DNA of 64,000 nucleotides, from NCBI GenBank assembly GCA_010015805.1, contig ML978145.1:1-64000 (forward strand). Direction: 5' to 3'. The translations under genes and the position numbers were made by a program. The notes beneath the pieces were generated by a model, which did not search any database, was not told where the DNA came from, and saw nothing but the letters and a program-made list of their open reading frames with translations. Shown here piece by piece: positions 22,316-35,300 of this stretch; position 1 is the stretch's first letter, and the number at the start of each line of letters is the position of its first letter. Origin of the DNA: Rhizodiscina lignyota (lineage: Eukaryota > Ascomycota > Dothideomycetes > Aulographales > Rhizodiscinaceae).

Positions 22316-23516
22316 CTAGCCTTCATAGCCTTCTAGCCCATCTCTAATAGCTTTCTCCAATGCTTTAGCAGCTCTGCCTACTTCTCCCTGCTCCTTCTTC
22401 GCCCATTGCAAACCCATCTCAATCGAGCCCTTATGTCTCCGCACAAACATTTCCTGGCGCTCCTCACGGTCCTCATAAGCAGCACCATCCTCATCAAGAG
22501 GCGCACCAAATAAATTCAAATAGCCAAAGGCATTCGATCTAGTAGCAATCATGTGCTGCGCGGTCTGCGTCAAAGGGAACCATGCCTGTGCGTCCACAGC
22601 TAATCGCTTTTCAAAGGCATCACGATCCGGCGGTGAGAGTGCAGCTGATATGAAGAGTGCGAATGACTGCAGAGTCTTGCCTGGGAGTTTTGGGTCCGTG
22701 GCAGGCTTCGATAGCGCGGTGCTGGACCAGCCTCCTGCACTTTGGGTGGCCTGCTTCACGGATGGATGGGAACCTTTCTCAATGTTCCATGCTAAAACAC
22801 TGATGAAACATTTGAGTGTTCGCACATATCCTCCGGCACTGGAGACGACATCCTCACCAGCAGTAGATAGTAGCCAATTCAGGACATCAAGGCCAGAAGA
22901 GCGAATATCGGCAGCCATGTGTGTCATCGCAGCATGAGTCCAGAGCAATAGTTCGTGTGCGTGACTAGATACATCTTGAGTCGGTAGAGCCTGAAGGAGC
23001 TTGAGAAGCTGGGTTCGGACGCTGTTGGATCCGTCGACGATCAGGTGCTTGACCTTCGGAATGATCAACGCGACAGGCAAGGGAAGATCCGCATCTGGAG
23101 AGCGAGAGTTGATGGCAGAGGTGAGATGCGCAAGTGATTCGCGTTTTTGATCAGATGACTTGTGATTAAGCAATGAGAGATGATGCTCAAACTGAGACTG
23201 CCCTGAAGGTGCAACGGTACTCAGAGACTGTTGCGCAAGTACAATGGCTGTGCCTAGTGGTCAGTACAGTATCTTCGGAGCGAGTCACGACAATGCATAC
23301 ACTTTGCTTTGAAACTTGTATCGGTGAAGTTGGAAGCCTTCGGTCTGGTTTTGCCAACCTTTAACTTGGGTTTCTGCTCAATGCGATTAGCCTTAGCACA
23401 ATGGCACATATTTCAGGAAGGAGAGCTGATTGTATACAGAGATGTTCTGGAGTGCCGTGAATGCATACCTGGAAGTCTTTACGTTTCTCTTTCTTCTTCT
23501 TCGCACTCGATCCCAT
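22316..23516 (-). CDS. IPI1: Pre-rRNA-processing protein Ipi1 (TEX10 family)
   Basis: Three exons: 23516-23469 (16 codons), 23373-23301 and 23247-22316; 350 residues. It is a subunit of the Rix1/PELP1-type complex (Ipi1-Rix1-Ipi3) that helps remove ITS2 and matures pre-60S ribosomes in the nucleus. The lysine-rich start MGSSAKKKKEKRKDFQ, followed by KPKLKVGKTRPKASNFTDTSF, is the hallmark N-terminus of the family. The body is an ARM/HEAT-like helical repeat protein (LLNHKSSDQKRESLAHL). The donor of intron 2 is placed at GTATGC so that KAKSIVLAQQSL stays in frame; a GTG two bases earlier would break it. Divergent from the roadblock gene, 281 bp apart. Confidence 0.88.
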
Positions 23517-23667
23517 CCTGGCTCACCCTGCCTCAATGATCTGTATTTGATTACTCCTGCGGGCAGCAAGTGGCATGAAGACGCTTCCGTGAAGAAATCA
23601 GGAGTTCAAAGTCTCTTTACCGAGTAGTGAGAGCAGGAAGTAGACGATTGAATGCCAGGGTCCGCGA

Positions 23668-23675
23668 TATAAAAA
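23668..23675 (+). promoter_or_regulatory. TATA box before the roadblock gene
   Basis: TATAAAAA about 130 bp upstream of the start codon at 23798, in the short divergent promoter shared with IPI1. Confidence 0.4.
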
Positions 23676-23797
23676 TTTAAGTGGGGCAATCTCGTGGCGC
23701 CTGGTCCCTGCGTGCGATCCTCGTGTTTCCTCCGCGAAGTTCGAACAGAAACAATCCATCATCAACCTTTTCGATTCAGAACTTTAGAGCTTCAAAG

Positions 23798-24262
23798 ATG
23801 GAGCAATCAGCATCCGAAGAAACACTCAACCACCTAACCCGCCTCAGCCAAAAACCCGGCGTCCAATCCACTCTCGTGCTCTCCCGCGAAACGGGTGCCA
23901 TCGTTCGCACGTCGGGACTCATATCGAACAGCAGCTCTGCCAACCCCAATTCCACCCTGCCTCCGTCTGGCGATAGCACCACAACGGCTGACGGATATAC
24001 AAATGGCACACCTGGCGGCACACAGAGTGCAGAGGACGTGGCAAGGCTGGTGTGGACCTTTGTGACCGCAGCGGGGACGATGGTCGAGGGGTTGGATGGG
24101 AAGGATGGGGAGGTGAAGCTGTTGAGGGTGAGGACGAGGAAGAATGAGTTGGTTATTGTGCCTGGTACAATATGTGATTGGAAATTTCGGAGCAATACAA
24201 GCTAATGAAAGGCAGATTCGAAATTTTTGCTCGTTGTCATCCATGACACTCCACCAGCCTGA
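23798..24262 (+). CDS. Roadblock/LC7 dynein light chain-like protein
   Basis: Two exons (23798-24164 and 24216-24262) give 137 residues, the usual size of roadblock/LC7 proteins. These form dimers in cytoplasmic dynein or in Ragulator-like small-GTPase regulators. The N-terminal helix and first strands (EETLNHLTRLSQKPGVQSTLVLSRETGAIVR, read in two parts) and the central VWTFVTAA helix fit the fold. A Ser/Thr/Gly-rich loop of about 35 residues is inserted between them. The last exon restores the final strand (SKFLLVVIHD), which is lost if the intron is read through. Whether it serves dynein or a GTPase complex cannot be told from the sequence. Confidence 0.82.
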
Positions 24263-24409
24263 TACCACTCTGCATTGTTTGGTTCTTATCATACATTGCA
24301 AGCCATTCGCCATAGAACGGAAGGTTTATGGACGTGGAGCACTACCAGCCATCTCTTAAACTCTCGAACAACAACCTTTGAACAGGCGTTGTTCTCGAGT
24401 ACGGGTCAA

Positions 24410-25017
24410 TCACCAATGCTTCTCAGCAATCGGAACGGTATTAACATCGACACCATCCTTGAACCACCTCTCACCCTCCGAAATCTCGAGATCGTTACCG
24501 CTCATCTGCCTCTTCCTCATCTTTCCATCAGGAGCAAACGTCCAGTCCTCAAGACCGTAGCAACGCTTCCACTTCATTCCATCGTCCGCATCTTGGTACT
24601 GCACTCTTTATCAGCCTCCAACTTATATCACTTTCTGGAAGCGTGAAGAATGATCAGGAGGGAAAGAAGATGGAACATGGAAGACGGACCTCATACCAAA
24701 ACTGCACGGCAATCTTGTTATCGGTAAAGGCGAACAGCTCCTTGCGCAGGATGTAGTTCTTCTCGCGCTGCCACTTCTTGCTTAGGAAGCCGGCAATCTC
24801 ATCCGTGCCAGTAAAGAACCAGTGACGGTTACGCCAGATGCTGTCGGGCGTGTATCCCTTGTTGGCAATGTTCACAGGGTCCCTGCACAGAAAGATGGTC
24901 AATTGCTATTCTGGATATCAAGGAGCGAGAGAGTATTTACTGAGTATTCCACAGATCCTGGGCGGCCTTGACCTTCTTGTGAGCAGTTTCAGCGTTGAAT
25001 GGCGGAGCGAGAGACAT
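24410..25017 (-). CDS. DUF1348 / NTF2-like (SnoaL-fold) protein
   Basis: Three exons (25017-24941, 24882-24690, 24598-24410) give 152 residues, normal for this one-domain family. Typical motifs are PPFNAETAHKKVKAAQDLWNT, then GYTPDSIWRNR, FFTG and FLSKKW, followed by LRKELFAFTDN and CYGLEDWTF. The fold is a small cone-shaped NTF2-like barrel; biochemical function is not established. The second intron has an unusual donor (GTCCGT), chosen because the junction FWYE-YQDADD then matches the family and keeps phase; a CTGAT branch site precedes its acceptor. The 3' end lies 147 bp from that of the roadblock gene, in convergent orientation. Confidence 0.85.
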
Positions 25018-25602
25018 CTTGACGATTGAGGTTGAAGACGAATTCCAAATTCATTGGCATAATGCAATTCAGCTCTGCCCTTAAGTAGCATATGTACCAA
25101 GGCGCTCAGTCAGCAATTGGGTTAGGAATATCACTGTCTCAGGTCAAGTTCCATGGAGATGGACACATTTCTGCGTGCGGCCCGCGTGCGGCGCATTCCG
25201 GGTTCCCCAGCTTTAATCTATCGCGCGAGAGCCAACACGATGGCGATCAGTCGACCAGTGAATCAGAGGATTGTGATTTTGTTTGACTCAATTCTGTGGG
25301 CTGTAGCGTGCGGCCGCACGTTCAAAGAGCAATATCAAATGGCTGTTCTAGAGCTGACATGCTTGCGAAATCCTTCGGCATCTCGACCGAGGCAGTAGAG
25401 TGACGTGATTAGATACTCCGATACCCCACCATGATCGAGACAGCAACTCTCATGAGCGCAAGCGGCTTTCTTCCGCCAATTCTCTACTCCAGTGGACTCC
25501 AAGAAAAATCGTGACTTGGCTACCCAATTGACTCAAACATACTTCTCCACGTTCATCACCGCTTACCAAATCCTCTCCTAATCGCATCCCAGTACTTTCA
25601 CC
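25018..25602. other. Divergent intergenic region, DUF1348 gene and peroxiredoxin
   Basis: About 585 bp that should hold both promoters. Short frames overlap here without domains. No clear TATA box or other motif is supported. Confidence 0.5.
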
Positions 25603-26336
25603 ATGGCACCTCTCCAGGTAGGAGATAAATTCCCCGATGGGGTGGTCTTCACGTACGTCCTTTCCTTCTTCCGAAATCGGCAATCTATTGTATACTACAA
25701 ACCTGCGCATTGCTCCTCAAAATGATGCCGCCACGGAGAAGTTTCGCTCGAAGACCGAATCACATGTTAACATGAGTTGATTGCTGACGCGTTCTGGTAA
25801 AGATGGGCGCCTTATGCGGACTTGGACGCGACGGCATGCGGCAGGCCGGAAGACTTCAACGCCAGTGAGGCGTTCAAGGGCAAGAAGGTTGTGCTCGTGA
25901 GCGTTCCTGGTGAGTGATGTTGTCCAGATTATTCCCTTTCACTTTCCATCTTTGATAACTCCAGATCTGAATATACTGATAATACCCAGGCGCCTTCACG
26001 CCCGGCTGCCAGGCCCTCCATCTCCCTCCGTATATCCAGAAGCTCGATGAGCTGTCCGGCAAAGGCGTCGACATGGTCGTGGTGATTGCCAGCAACGACG
26101 CGTGGGTCATGTCCGCATGGGGCAAGGTCAACCAGGTCTCTGGTGATAGCAAGATCAAGTTCATGTCTGACACCAAGACATTCTTCTCCAAGAGCTATGC
26201 CTGGTCGGGTATGGGCGATCGCAACGGCCGTTGGGCTATGGTCATCGATGACGGTGTTGTCAAGTATGCCGATGCGGACACGAAGCCAGGTACGGTGACG
26301 GTCAGTGGTGTGGATGCTGTGCTTGCGAAGCTTTGA
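25603..26336 (+). CDS. Peroxiredoxin, Prx5/PMP20 (Asp f3-like), peroxisomal type
   Basis: Three exons (25603-25652, 25803-25909, 25990-26336) give 167 residues. It should reduce hydrogen peroxide and alkyl peroxides with a thiol donor. The peroxidatic cysteine lies in GAFTPGC near residue 60, with the conserved follow-up HLPPYI. A second cysteine in TACGRPEDF is also typical of the Asp f3 branch. The first intron is long for this window (150 nt). The protein ends in AKL, which fits the peroxisomal targeting signal PTS1, as in yeast and fungal PMP20 proteins. Family members such as Asp f3 are known human allergens; this copy is simply the orthologue-like enzyme. The frame is intact. Confidence 0.9.
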
Positions 26337-27011
26337 GAAATGATAACTGGACGGGGACGATACTACGAGGGCAAGGTCGATGTCGAGGATACTAGACTCG
26401 TATTCTGAAAACTTGATAGGGATAGTCAGCATTATGGAATGCAAAGAACCCTTCCTAAATTACTTCTAGCCAAGATTACAAGGCTGAATTGTGAGTCCAT
26501 ATGGATATCATGGGTGCTGTATTCCCCTTTAAGTCAGAACAGGTGGAGCCTCGCGCTCGGTCTCTAAACAACGCTTCGAGCTAGGACAATCTTCTTCAGA
26601 GTAAGAAAGAGTAACAAAGTGACCATCATAAGGTGATCAGTGGTATGTCCCGTCTCATTCGAACCGCTCATTCAGAGTGTAAACATCCAGAGCGGTAGAT
26701 ACTGGACGATAAGCTCTCTCTCACGCGCCATCGAAGAACAGTGAAGCTCTCCACATCAATTGACAGCGCATCAGAGGAATGAGAAGTGCTGTAGGTGGGG
26801 ATGGGCGCGGTTGGAATAAAAGAGAGAATCCCCTGTTGTCTTGAAATTTTATGGAATCACGGTACGCCGCGTGATGCCCGATTAGTCATTTCTTACCTAA
26901 TATTGACCTTACATGTACACCAGATGATATTGATGGCTGCAAAAGCTTCATCGAGCTTCAACATCGTCATACAACTCTTGCACGACAAGTCCATCTCTCG
27001 AGAGGGTAACC
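26337..27011. other. Intergenic between peroxiredoxin and Rab escort genes
   Basis: About 675 bp between two same-strand genes, holding the peroxiredoxin 3' end and the MRS6 promoter. No defined motif recognised. Confidence 0.5.
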
Positions 27012-28976
27012 ATGGACTCCCTTGAAGGGACGTTGTGGGATGTCGTGCTATATGGCACCGGCATCCGACAGTCCCTTCTCGCACTGTGAGCACTTTGATT
27101 ATCATTCGCCATGCATCGTCTAACTAACTCAAGTACCTAAGAGCTCTATCGCGATCCGACAAGAAAATTCTCCATATCGATTCTCATCAATGGTATGGCG
27201 GTGCAGAAGCAGCGTTTAGCTTGCAAGAGGCGAAGACGTGGGTGGAGGGCATACAGCATGAACTAGGTATACGATATCACATGCTGCAACGACGTTAATC
27301 ATATTGACTCTCACAGAACACCCGCAATTCAAAAAAGCCAGTCTGCATCACCCAGAGCGAGATGACAGCCAAACCGATGCGCCAAAGCTCTCATACCCTC
27401 GCGCGTACAGTCTGGCTCTTGCGCCGCAGCTCATTTACGCTCGATCCGACCTCCTCCGCCTCCTCGTCTCTTCCAAGGTCGAAAAGCAGCTAGAATTCGT
27501 TGCTATTGGCAGCTGGTGGGTATATCAGAGCGCGCTAGCACCGCAAGGCTCGTCAGATGATGGTACAGCGGATGGCGGTGAGAGTTCGCGCAGTTCTCTG
27601 CTCCGCGTCCCCAGCAGCCGAGAAGACGTATTCGCAGACACCACTCTCGACCTCAATGGCCGAAGAAAATTGATGAAATTCCTCCGCTTCATCGCCAGGT
27701 TCGAAGACGAGCCGGACACATGGCAACAGCACGCGTCCAAGCCGTTTCCAGAGTTCCTCGAGCAGCAGTTTGGTATTCCAGTTGCCATTCAGAGCCCTCT
27801 CATCGCTCTCACCCTATCTCTTAAGCCTCCATCCGAAATCACGACGGAATTTGCTCTGTCGAAAATTGCGACACACTTGAGATCCATCGGCGTCTTTGGA
27901 CGAGGTTTTGGCGCTGTCATACCAAAATGGGGAGGGCTTTCCGAGATTGCGCAGGTTGCCTGCAGAGCGTGTGCCGTTGGAGGAGGTGTGTACGCTTTAG
28001 ATAACAGCATTATAGACAATGGTGCCTATGCTGCGGAAGAAGAGAGCCAGGATGGAGCAGATTCATCTTTCAAGATCAAGCTAAGCTCTGACGGAAGGGT
28101 CTCGACAAGATGGCTTGTTGGAGATGTGGAGGATCTTGGACTTGGATCAATGAAAGAAACATCTATCGGCGGAGGCGATTCCAGATCCGATACTGCGATA
28201 ATCGCCTCTCGATCAGTAACCGTGGTCTCGTCACCGCTGGGCTCGCTCTTCCCGCCTGTAGCAGAAGGCTCTCCACCACCCGCTGGTGCCGTCGTCTTCT
28301 TCCCCTCTGGTTCTCTCTGCACTGCTGGTTCTGAAGAGATCTCTCAGAATCATTCACCAGTCTACATACAAGTCCACTCGAACGATACAGGGGAATGTCC
28401 GAAGGGTCAAAGTAAGTCGCAACCCTCTCATGACTCCACGCTTCATGTCGCTATTCCATTTCCCAAGGATGATTCAACCTATGAATACTTATCTACATTA
28501 TCTGCAATTTGTTGATGAAACATATCTCTGACAACCTGATTCGGGATCTTTTAATTCTTTTGCTACCCGAAACGGAAAGAGTTCAGCGGAACTGACCAGA
28601 TACAGGTGTTCTCTACACCTTTACCGCCGAACTGGGCCCACCAGGCTTGCAGCTCCTCACGAATGCTATGACCGGGTTACTCGCGGCGGTGGAAGAAGAT
28701 CCGACTCCAATCGCGCTCTGGCAGATGCAGTACGAACAATCCTCGCAATGGGCAGATGCAGATCCACCGCATACTCTTCATGCAGTCAACAACGACCGGA
28801 TCATCTGTCTACCATCATCGTCGCCAGATCTGTCGTTCGACGATGCAATCATTGAAAACGTGCGTGATGCGTGGAAGCGTATTATGGGCGACGAAGTTGA
28901 CGATGCTTCGTTCATGGTATTCGAGGATCGTGAGGAGATGGCTGGAATTGATGAGGATGATGATGACTTGGGATGA
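27012..28976 (+). CDS. MRS6: Rab escort protein (Rab geranylgeranyltransferase component A)
   Basis: Four exons (27012-27085, 27142-27266, 27317-28510, 28606-28976) give 587 residues. It presents newly made Rab GTPases to the geranylgeranyltransferase and delivers them to membranes. The GDI/REP start DVVLYGTGI with a degenerate FAD-like nucleotide fold, then HIDSHQWYGGAEA (Rab-binding platform), and further on GRGFGAVIPKWGGLSEI and HSNDTGECPKGQ mark the REP/GDI family. The C-terminus is acidic. Intron 3 is uncertain: a perfect donor GTAAGT at 28412 and a weaker GTTGAT at 28511 are both in phase with the same acceptor, differing by 33 codons. I prefer the longer exon because it keeps the coding-like YEYLSTLSA stretch. 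Confidence 0.87.
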
Positions 28977-29394
28977 GTTCATTAGTTACGTTAACCAAAC
29001 GTATTATGGATGATGAAGGCAATGATAACTTTGGATGATCGGCTCTACGAGGTGATGTAACGAGCATATGTACATTATGTGTACATTACGCAGAATCGCA
29101 CACGCTACATGATCAAGAGCAATTGAACACTATAACTGCAAATCCCGTTACCATGCCAGGCCAAGGTTTCGAGACACTGAATATTTATAATGTAAAGCAT
29201 CAATACAAAACAAATTACTCGAGTTTCCAATTGGTGGCTACTTTGAAGAAGAACAATTGCTCCTCCTTAGACGTTACACTTCGCCGCACGGTCAAGTATC
29301 ATATCAGGGTTAGACGGACATTTATCCATAAAACGCTTCAACCTGAACAAAGGAAAATGCTTCGAAATTCCACCCCAAATGACAAAATGAAAAG
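28977..29394. other. Convergent intergenic region, Rab escort and mucin genes
   Basis: About 420 bp between two gene 3' ends. AT-richer than its surroundings; no motif or gene seen. Confidence 0.5.
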
Positions 29395-32300
29395 CTAATA
29401 ATACAAGCTAACAGTCTGACAGCTCTCCAACCTCATCAAATTAAGCAACTGCAAGCTACAACTCGTTGTCGTGCTCGTTGTGCTCGCCGCCCTCATGCTC
29501 GTCCCCACCACGCCCGCCGAATTCGTCGTCCTCACGTATGTTGTGACTAACCGCGCATTCACTATCGTCGCCGCCGCCGCAGTACTGTAGGTCAGCGTCG
29601 GCCCGCGCAGGTAACAACTCTTCTGATCTGTCAGCCATACCATCGCCGCACAGGGTGTTGTTGCGGTTGTGCGTGTCGTGCCGGATACTATTGTCGTGCC
29701 GTAGAGGGAGACGGTGGCACATCGGTCGATGCAGGCGGAGTAATTGGGAAGGGAGACGACGTAGTTGTTTGCGAGGTTGCTGCCGATGTCGGAGGAACAG
29801 CCGATGCGCCAGACACCCTTGGTGTTTGTATAGTATGATGCGTCGATGAGGGGGCAGGTTGTTGTTATTGGGGCGGTGGTGCTTGGGGATACGATGGCGG
29901 GGGTGGATGTTGCGATGGATGTGATGCTTGATATTGGTACGACAGGGGTGGATATCGCTGAACTGGTTGCTGGAATGGATGTTGTGAATAGCGTCGATGA
30001 TGAGATCATAGCGACCGCGGAGGAGGATAAAGCTACAAGTGGGATGCTGCTTGACTGTGGGGTGCTAGAGCTGGCCGGAAGAACAACCACGCTGCTTGAT
30101 GACTGTATAATGCTCGATACCGGAACACTGCTTGCCGGTGGCACGCTGCTCGATACTGAAAGACTTGTTGACGCGGGTAGACTTGTCGATGCAGGTACAG
30201 TGCTCGAGATTGGGACATTGCTGGACGCTAGAAGAATACTCGACGACTGGATGTTGCTTGTGGCTAGCACGCTGCTCAAAGCAGGCATACTCGTGGGCAC
30301 CGGTATGCTACTCGATGCTGGTAGATTTGTCGATGCTGATACACCGCTCGACACTGGTACGCTGCTTGATGTCGTGATACTACTTGAAGGTGCAAGACTG
30401 CTCGAAGCTGGTATGCTGCTCGAAATTGAGGAGCTTGATAGTCCGACTTGCGAAGAAGAACTACTTGGCATAGCACTGGAAGTGGAAGTATACTCCAAGC
30501 TTGATGACTCTAGTGTGGTGTAAATGATTGAAGTCTCCTCCGAGGAGGCTGAGGTGTTTGGCGCTGGAAGAGAAGTAGAGACCAGTGAGCTGCTCGCCGC
30601 TGTGGTAGAGCTGCTTATCTCCTGGGATGCTGAAAGCTCAAAGGCGCTCGACATCGACACCGGGAATGCGGACGCGGATTCAATAGATGAGGTGGAAATA
30701 CCAATGCTAAGTGACTCTTCGATAGAGTTCGGCAGCGTAATGGACTCAGATGCAACAGTAGAGCTTGCCTCGGAGCTGATTAAATGTTCCGAGGTTGTGT
30801 TAATCAACGAGGACAGAACTTCGCTTGTGGCGGCGACATTCGTGGACTGTGAGAGCGAGACATACGATTCGGATGTCTCAAGAGAAGAAAATGAGCTCAG
30901 CAGTATGCTCTCTAGTTCAGATGTAGAAATGCTAGATGTCGCAGGGACCTCAGACGTTTCAGACGGGGTGGGGCTTATCGGGAACCCAAATGACGAAGAT
31001 TCCATTCCGAGAGAAACTGTTGTTGACTCGATGTTGGGAGACGCTGAAGTTTTAATACTCAGCGTTACAGTTTGTATGGGTAAGGAATAGAGCTCTTCCG
31101 ATGAAAGAACGCTGAGTTCGCTGGGCGAGCTACGTTCTTCAGAAGCAGATGCGGTGATGAGTGCCGCAGTACTTCCTGTTTCCATGGAGAAAACGGAAAT
31201 ACTGGTAATATAGTCAGCGCTTGTGGCTTCGAAGATTGCATATTCCGAGCTGGACAGAGATTCAAGGCTCGAAAATAACATTGGGGCACTAGATGAAGAC
31301 TCCATGGTAGAAAACTCGGATGTTGGCGTCAAAGCAGACAAGCTCAGTTCCGAACTTGGACTGCTAGTAGAGAGCGTCGTGGTAGACTCTGTCAATAATT
31401 CCAAAGAGGAAGATGGTGATGCGAAACTCTCGAGCGACTCCATTGCGGACAATGAGAAGGACTCTTCCATTCCAGAAGTTGACAGGGACAAAAAATTGGG
31501 AAACCCTTGCGGTGTATTAGCGGTGACCGCAAGGCTAGATGTAGAGTACTCCGAGTCCGTTATTACTGGGATCGTGGGTTCAGTCCTCGAGGGAAGTTCG
31601 TTTGAAAGCTCAAATGAGACCTCAAAGCTCAGCGATGGGATTAACATTGTAGCACTCGACAGTTCAACAAATGCAGTATCCGCAGAGGATATGTCTTCCA
31701 AAGATGAAGCCATCTCTACAGAAGAGGTAGCCGCCATGGAAGACATTGTTTCGGAAAATATTTGAGCTTCCGAAGATAGGACCGTCTCCAGAGATGAGAT
31801 GACAAAAGTCGAAGTGCTTTCCTCAGATGATATGGCTTCCGAAGCAACGGAACCTTCGGCGGTAACTCCAGAGGAAGAGACAGCTAACTCAAAGTACGTC
31901 CCTGACGATTCCAGTCCCAGGGAGGGCGTCAATTCGGGAGAAGAAACCAATCCTGTAGAGGTCAATTCAAGAGTCGAAATCGGTTCCACGGAAGACGACT
32001 CCACTTGAACTGTCGTGCTCATTATCGCTGTGGTTGAATACATACCACTGTCGGGAGCTAATATTTGAATCGAAGACGGAGAGAAAAAAGATGATGCTGT
32101 CTCAAGAGGCTCAATGGAAGTACCGACGAGATTCGTGATGCTTGAAGCGACCTCGTTCGACATCATTTCATCAGAGCTCCCCGTGGAGGTCAGTGACAAT
32201 CCAGAAGACACGGTACTTAAAGGTGACTCGAGGCTCGAGCTTGGTTCTTCAGAGAGCGGCTCACTAGAACTCGTTGTCGAGACAGCCTGGGAACTCTCCA

Positions 32301-35300
32301 AGCTCTCCATTGGAGACAGCACAGAAGACAAGCTCAAGTCTGCTGAAACGGAAACCGAACTAAGCACCGGAGACGCTGCCGATGCTGCTGTTGAGAGGAT
32401 ATTGCCGGGCCCGTTCAAGATCCTGGGTCCGTGAAAAGCGTTCACGGGGCCATTGATGACCACCGTTGTTTCAGACGATAAATCCGTGGGTACCGATGAT
32501 GACATACTCATCGATTCAGTTGTTGACGTTATCGCGAGCGACAGAATTAGAGATGTGCTCTCCACAGATGACAAAGAAGAGCTGTCCGCAGTGACAGTCG
32601 AAGACGAAATCGCTTCAAGCACCGCCGAAGCCATCTCTGACTGGGACAAATCCGTAAAGGAAGACAGTGCCTCAGACATCAAGTAATCGGATGTAACCGC
32701 ACTGCTTGGTAGGGAAAGTATCGTCAAAAAACTGAGAGTTCCGGAAAACTCAGTTGGACTGCTCAGCGGGAGGCTCGCTCCAGTAACAGTTGTAACCGAA
32801 GAATTTGTGCCAATTTGTTCAGAGCTAGATGCAGACCCCACAATCATGCTGCCTGAGGACACCGATTGCTCTGTAGAAAAGGTAAACGGCGTGACCTCCG
32901 ACGCGCTAGATGTAGCAATATTACTTTGGTCGAGGCTGTAAGACAGCTCTGAAGCGGCTGAGGAGAATGATACCGCGATGGAAATGATGGACGTCTGTCC
33001 CGGACTAAGTGCGGTGGGAATCTGGCTGTCCGCTCCACTAAATGGAGACGAGAGTCCAGGACTTTCCACACCAGTTCCAATGGAGGCTAGTAGCGATGAT
33101 ATCGATTCAGGCGTGACTTCGAAGAATGATTGTATAGCACTGGAAGAAATGGATATGATTGAGTCTGTGATCAGCGCAGTTGGTAGGGAAGCTGGGGTTT
33201 CGGACAAGGCTGGCGAAGTTTGTTGCGTAAGCGGGGTATTGATTGTAGCTGCTGGCGATGCAGAGTACAAGCTGAAAATTGAATTGGAGATAATGGTTGT
33301 CAAAGTGGTAAGTGAAGCCAGTTCTTCGGAATTTGTTGTGGTTGCAGATTCCGCAGAGATAATAAAATTGCTGAAAGCTATGGTAAACGTTTGGGATTGC
33401 TGAGTAGGAAAGGTCGTCGTAACGAATGGAGACGTCAATAGAAATATCGAAGGAATGGCTGTCATCGGTTCAGAAGACAGCAAATATGAATAAGCAGTGC
33501 CCGGGGTCAAAATTGAGCCGCCACTGCTGAATTCAGATTCGGGCAACGTGAAACCGATCGACGTTACTGTAGCTGATACTATGGCTGTGGTGGTGGTAAC
33601 TGGGGGTGTTATGAGAGTTGGTAGAACAGTCGAGGTCATTGCTGATGATGGCAGAGGGCTTTCTAGGCTTGTAGTCGATGGAGTTGCGGATGGAGCACTA
33701 GCGGTCGAGGGCGTCGTGATTGAAACGGTATCCGGGGCGATATAACTTGAAAGGGCAGCAGTGTATTGAGTTCCGGCCGTGGTACCCACGGTGCCGGTCA
33801 AGACTGCATCCATGTTGTAGGATGATGAGAGCAAGCCTGGCCCCACTGTTGCCTCTGCCGCTGTGGAAGACGGAGGAACCGACTCGGTCGTTGCCTGTCC
33901 ATCTCTTATGAGATGAGCATCTGTCCGGGTTGCATCGATGGTGATCGTAGGCAGAGGAGCGCGACGAAATCTCCGGTGCGCTGATACTGGCGGAATCACG
34001 ATCACCGAAGTTGCCAGGCCCGAGGGGATATCCTTCAGCTCACAGTTACAGGTTGTTACTGGATCCAAGGACAATGATGCTCCGGTATCACCACTGGCCT
34101 GTCGCTTCATGTGGAGGAGATGCAGAAGGCCCAAATGTCTTCGATCCAATCGGAATAGGCGTCGACCTCCCTGGGCATCATTTCCAGTCTCCGAATAGGA
34201 AACATCGGTGCAATTGGGTGTGTTGCTACAATTTTGCATGCAAATGTCGAAGCCGCATCCAAATGTCGTCGTAATGTTACTCAAAACAGTCCCCGATCGG
34301 ACGATATAGCAGTTTATCTGGTATACGTCCCCAGCGACTGTCCAGTTTGACCCGCTGCTTTGGGGACAAGTTGGCCCTTGGTCCGACGTGGACAATGTCC
34401 CTGACCCACTCTCGCTGGTAGTGTTAGTCTCGTTGGTAGTGTTAGTCTCGATGTTGGCCGTGACTGGGAGAGTCGGCACGGGACTTGCAAGTGAGCCCGA
34501 AGAGCTTGAAGAGCTTTGGAAGGAGACCGTGGAACTCTGGGGGGAGCCCGTAGAATTCTGGGAGACTGTGGAACTCTGGGAGCTCGTGGAACCCTGGGAG
34601 CTGGTGGAACCCAGATTGTCTGATAGACGCCTCACAGACCATACAGAGTTAATTAAATATGCACCATAATCAGAATCCCTCATATCGCACGACCCCGGAC
34701 TGCCATCAGAGTATGCGGCATCGATACAGTTCGACTGTGATCCACAAAGCTGGATGCAATCACTGAAAGAGGACGCCGGAATCGTTCCAATATGGTCTCC
34801 AATTCGATCGATATAGCACTCAACAAGGAATGGCCCTCCATCCGTGGCCACCATCGTTCCGTTTGCGTCAGGACAGGTGAGCTCAAGCGATGTTGAGTTA
34901 GATGTTGAATTAAGCGATCCAACAGAAATAGACGTCTGCAAACTCAACTGCGAGGTCGCTGAGAGCAATTGTCCACTTGACTGTGGCGAAAAGAAAGTGT
35001 TTGCACTCGAAGAGACTCCTTGTCCACTTGACTGTGACGAGAAGAACGTGCTTGTGCTTGAAGAGACTCCTTGTCCAGCTGGCGACGATATCGGCATGGG
35101 TAAGGGGCTGGCCGACAACGAGAGCGTAATTAATGCGCTGATACTTTCAAACATTGGTGCTGTTGTTGTCTGAAAGATGTTGCTCGAGCTAATTGATATT
35201 GAAGAAATCTCGATGGTAACAAAACTCCCTGTGGATGGCGAATATGTGGGGTTGGAGCCAAAGTTCGACGAACCAAATGGAGAGCCAGATGAAGAGCCAG

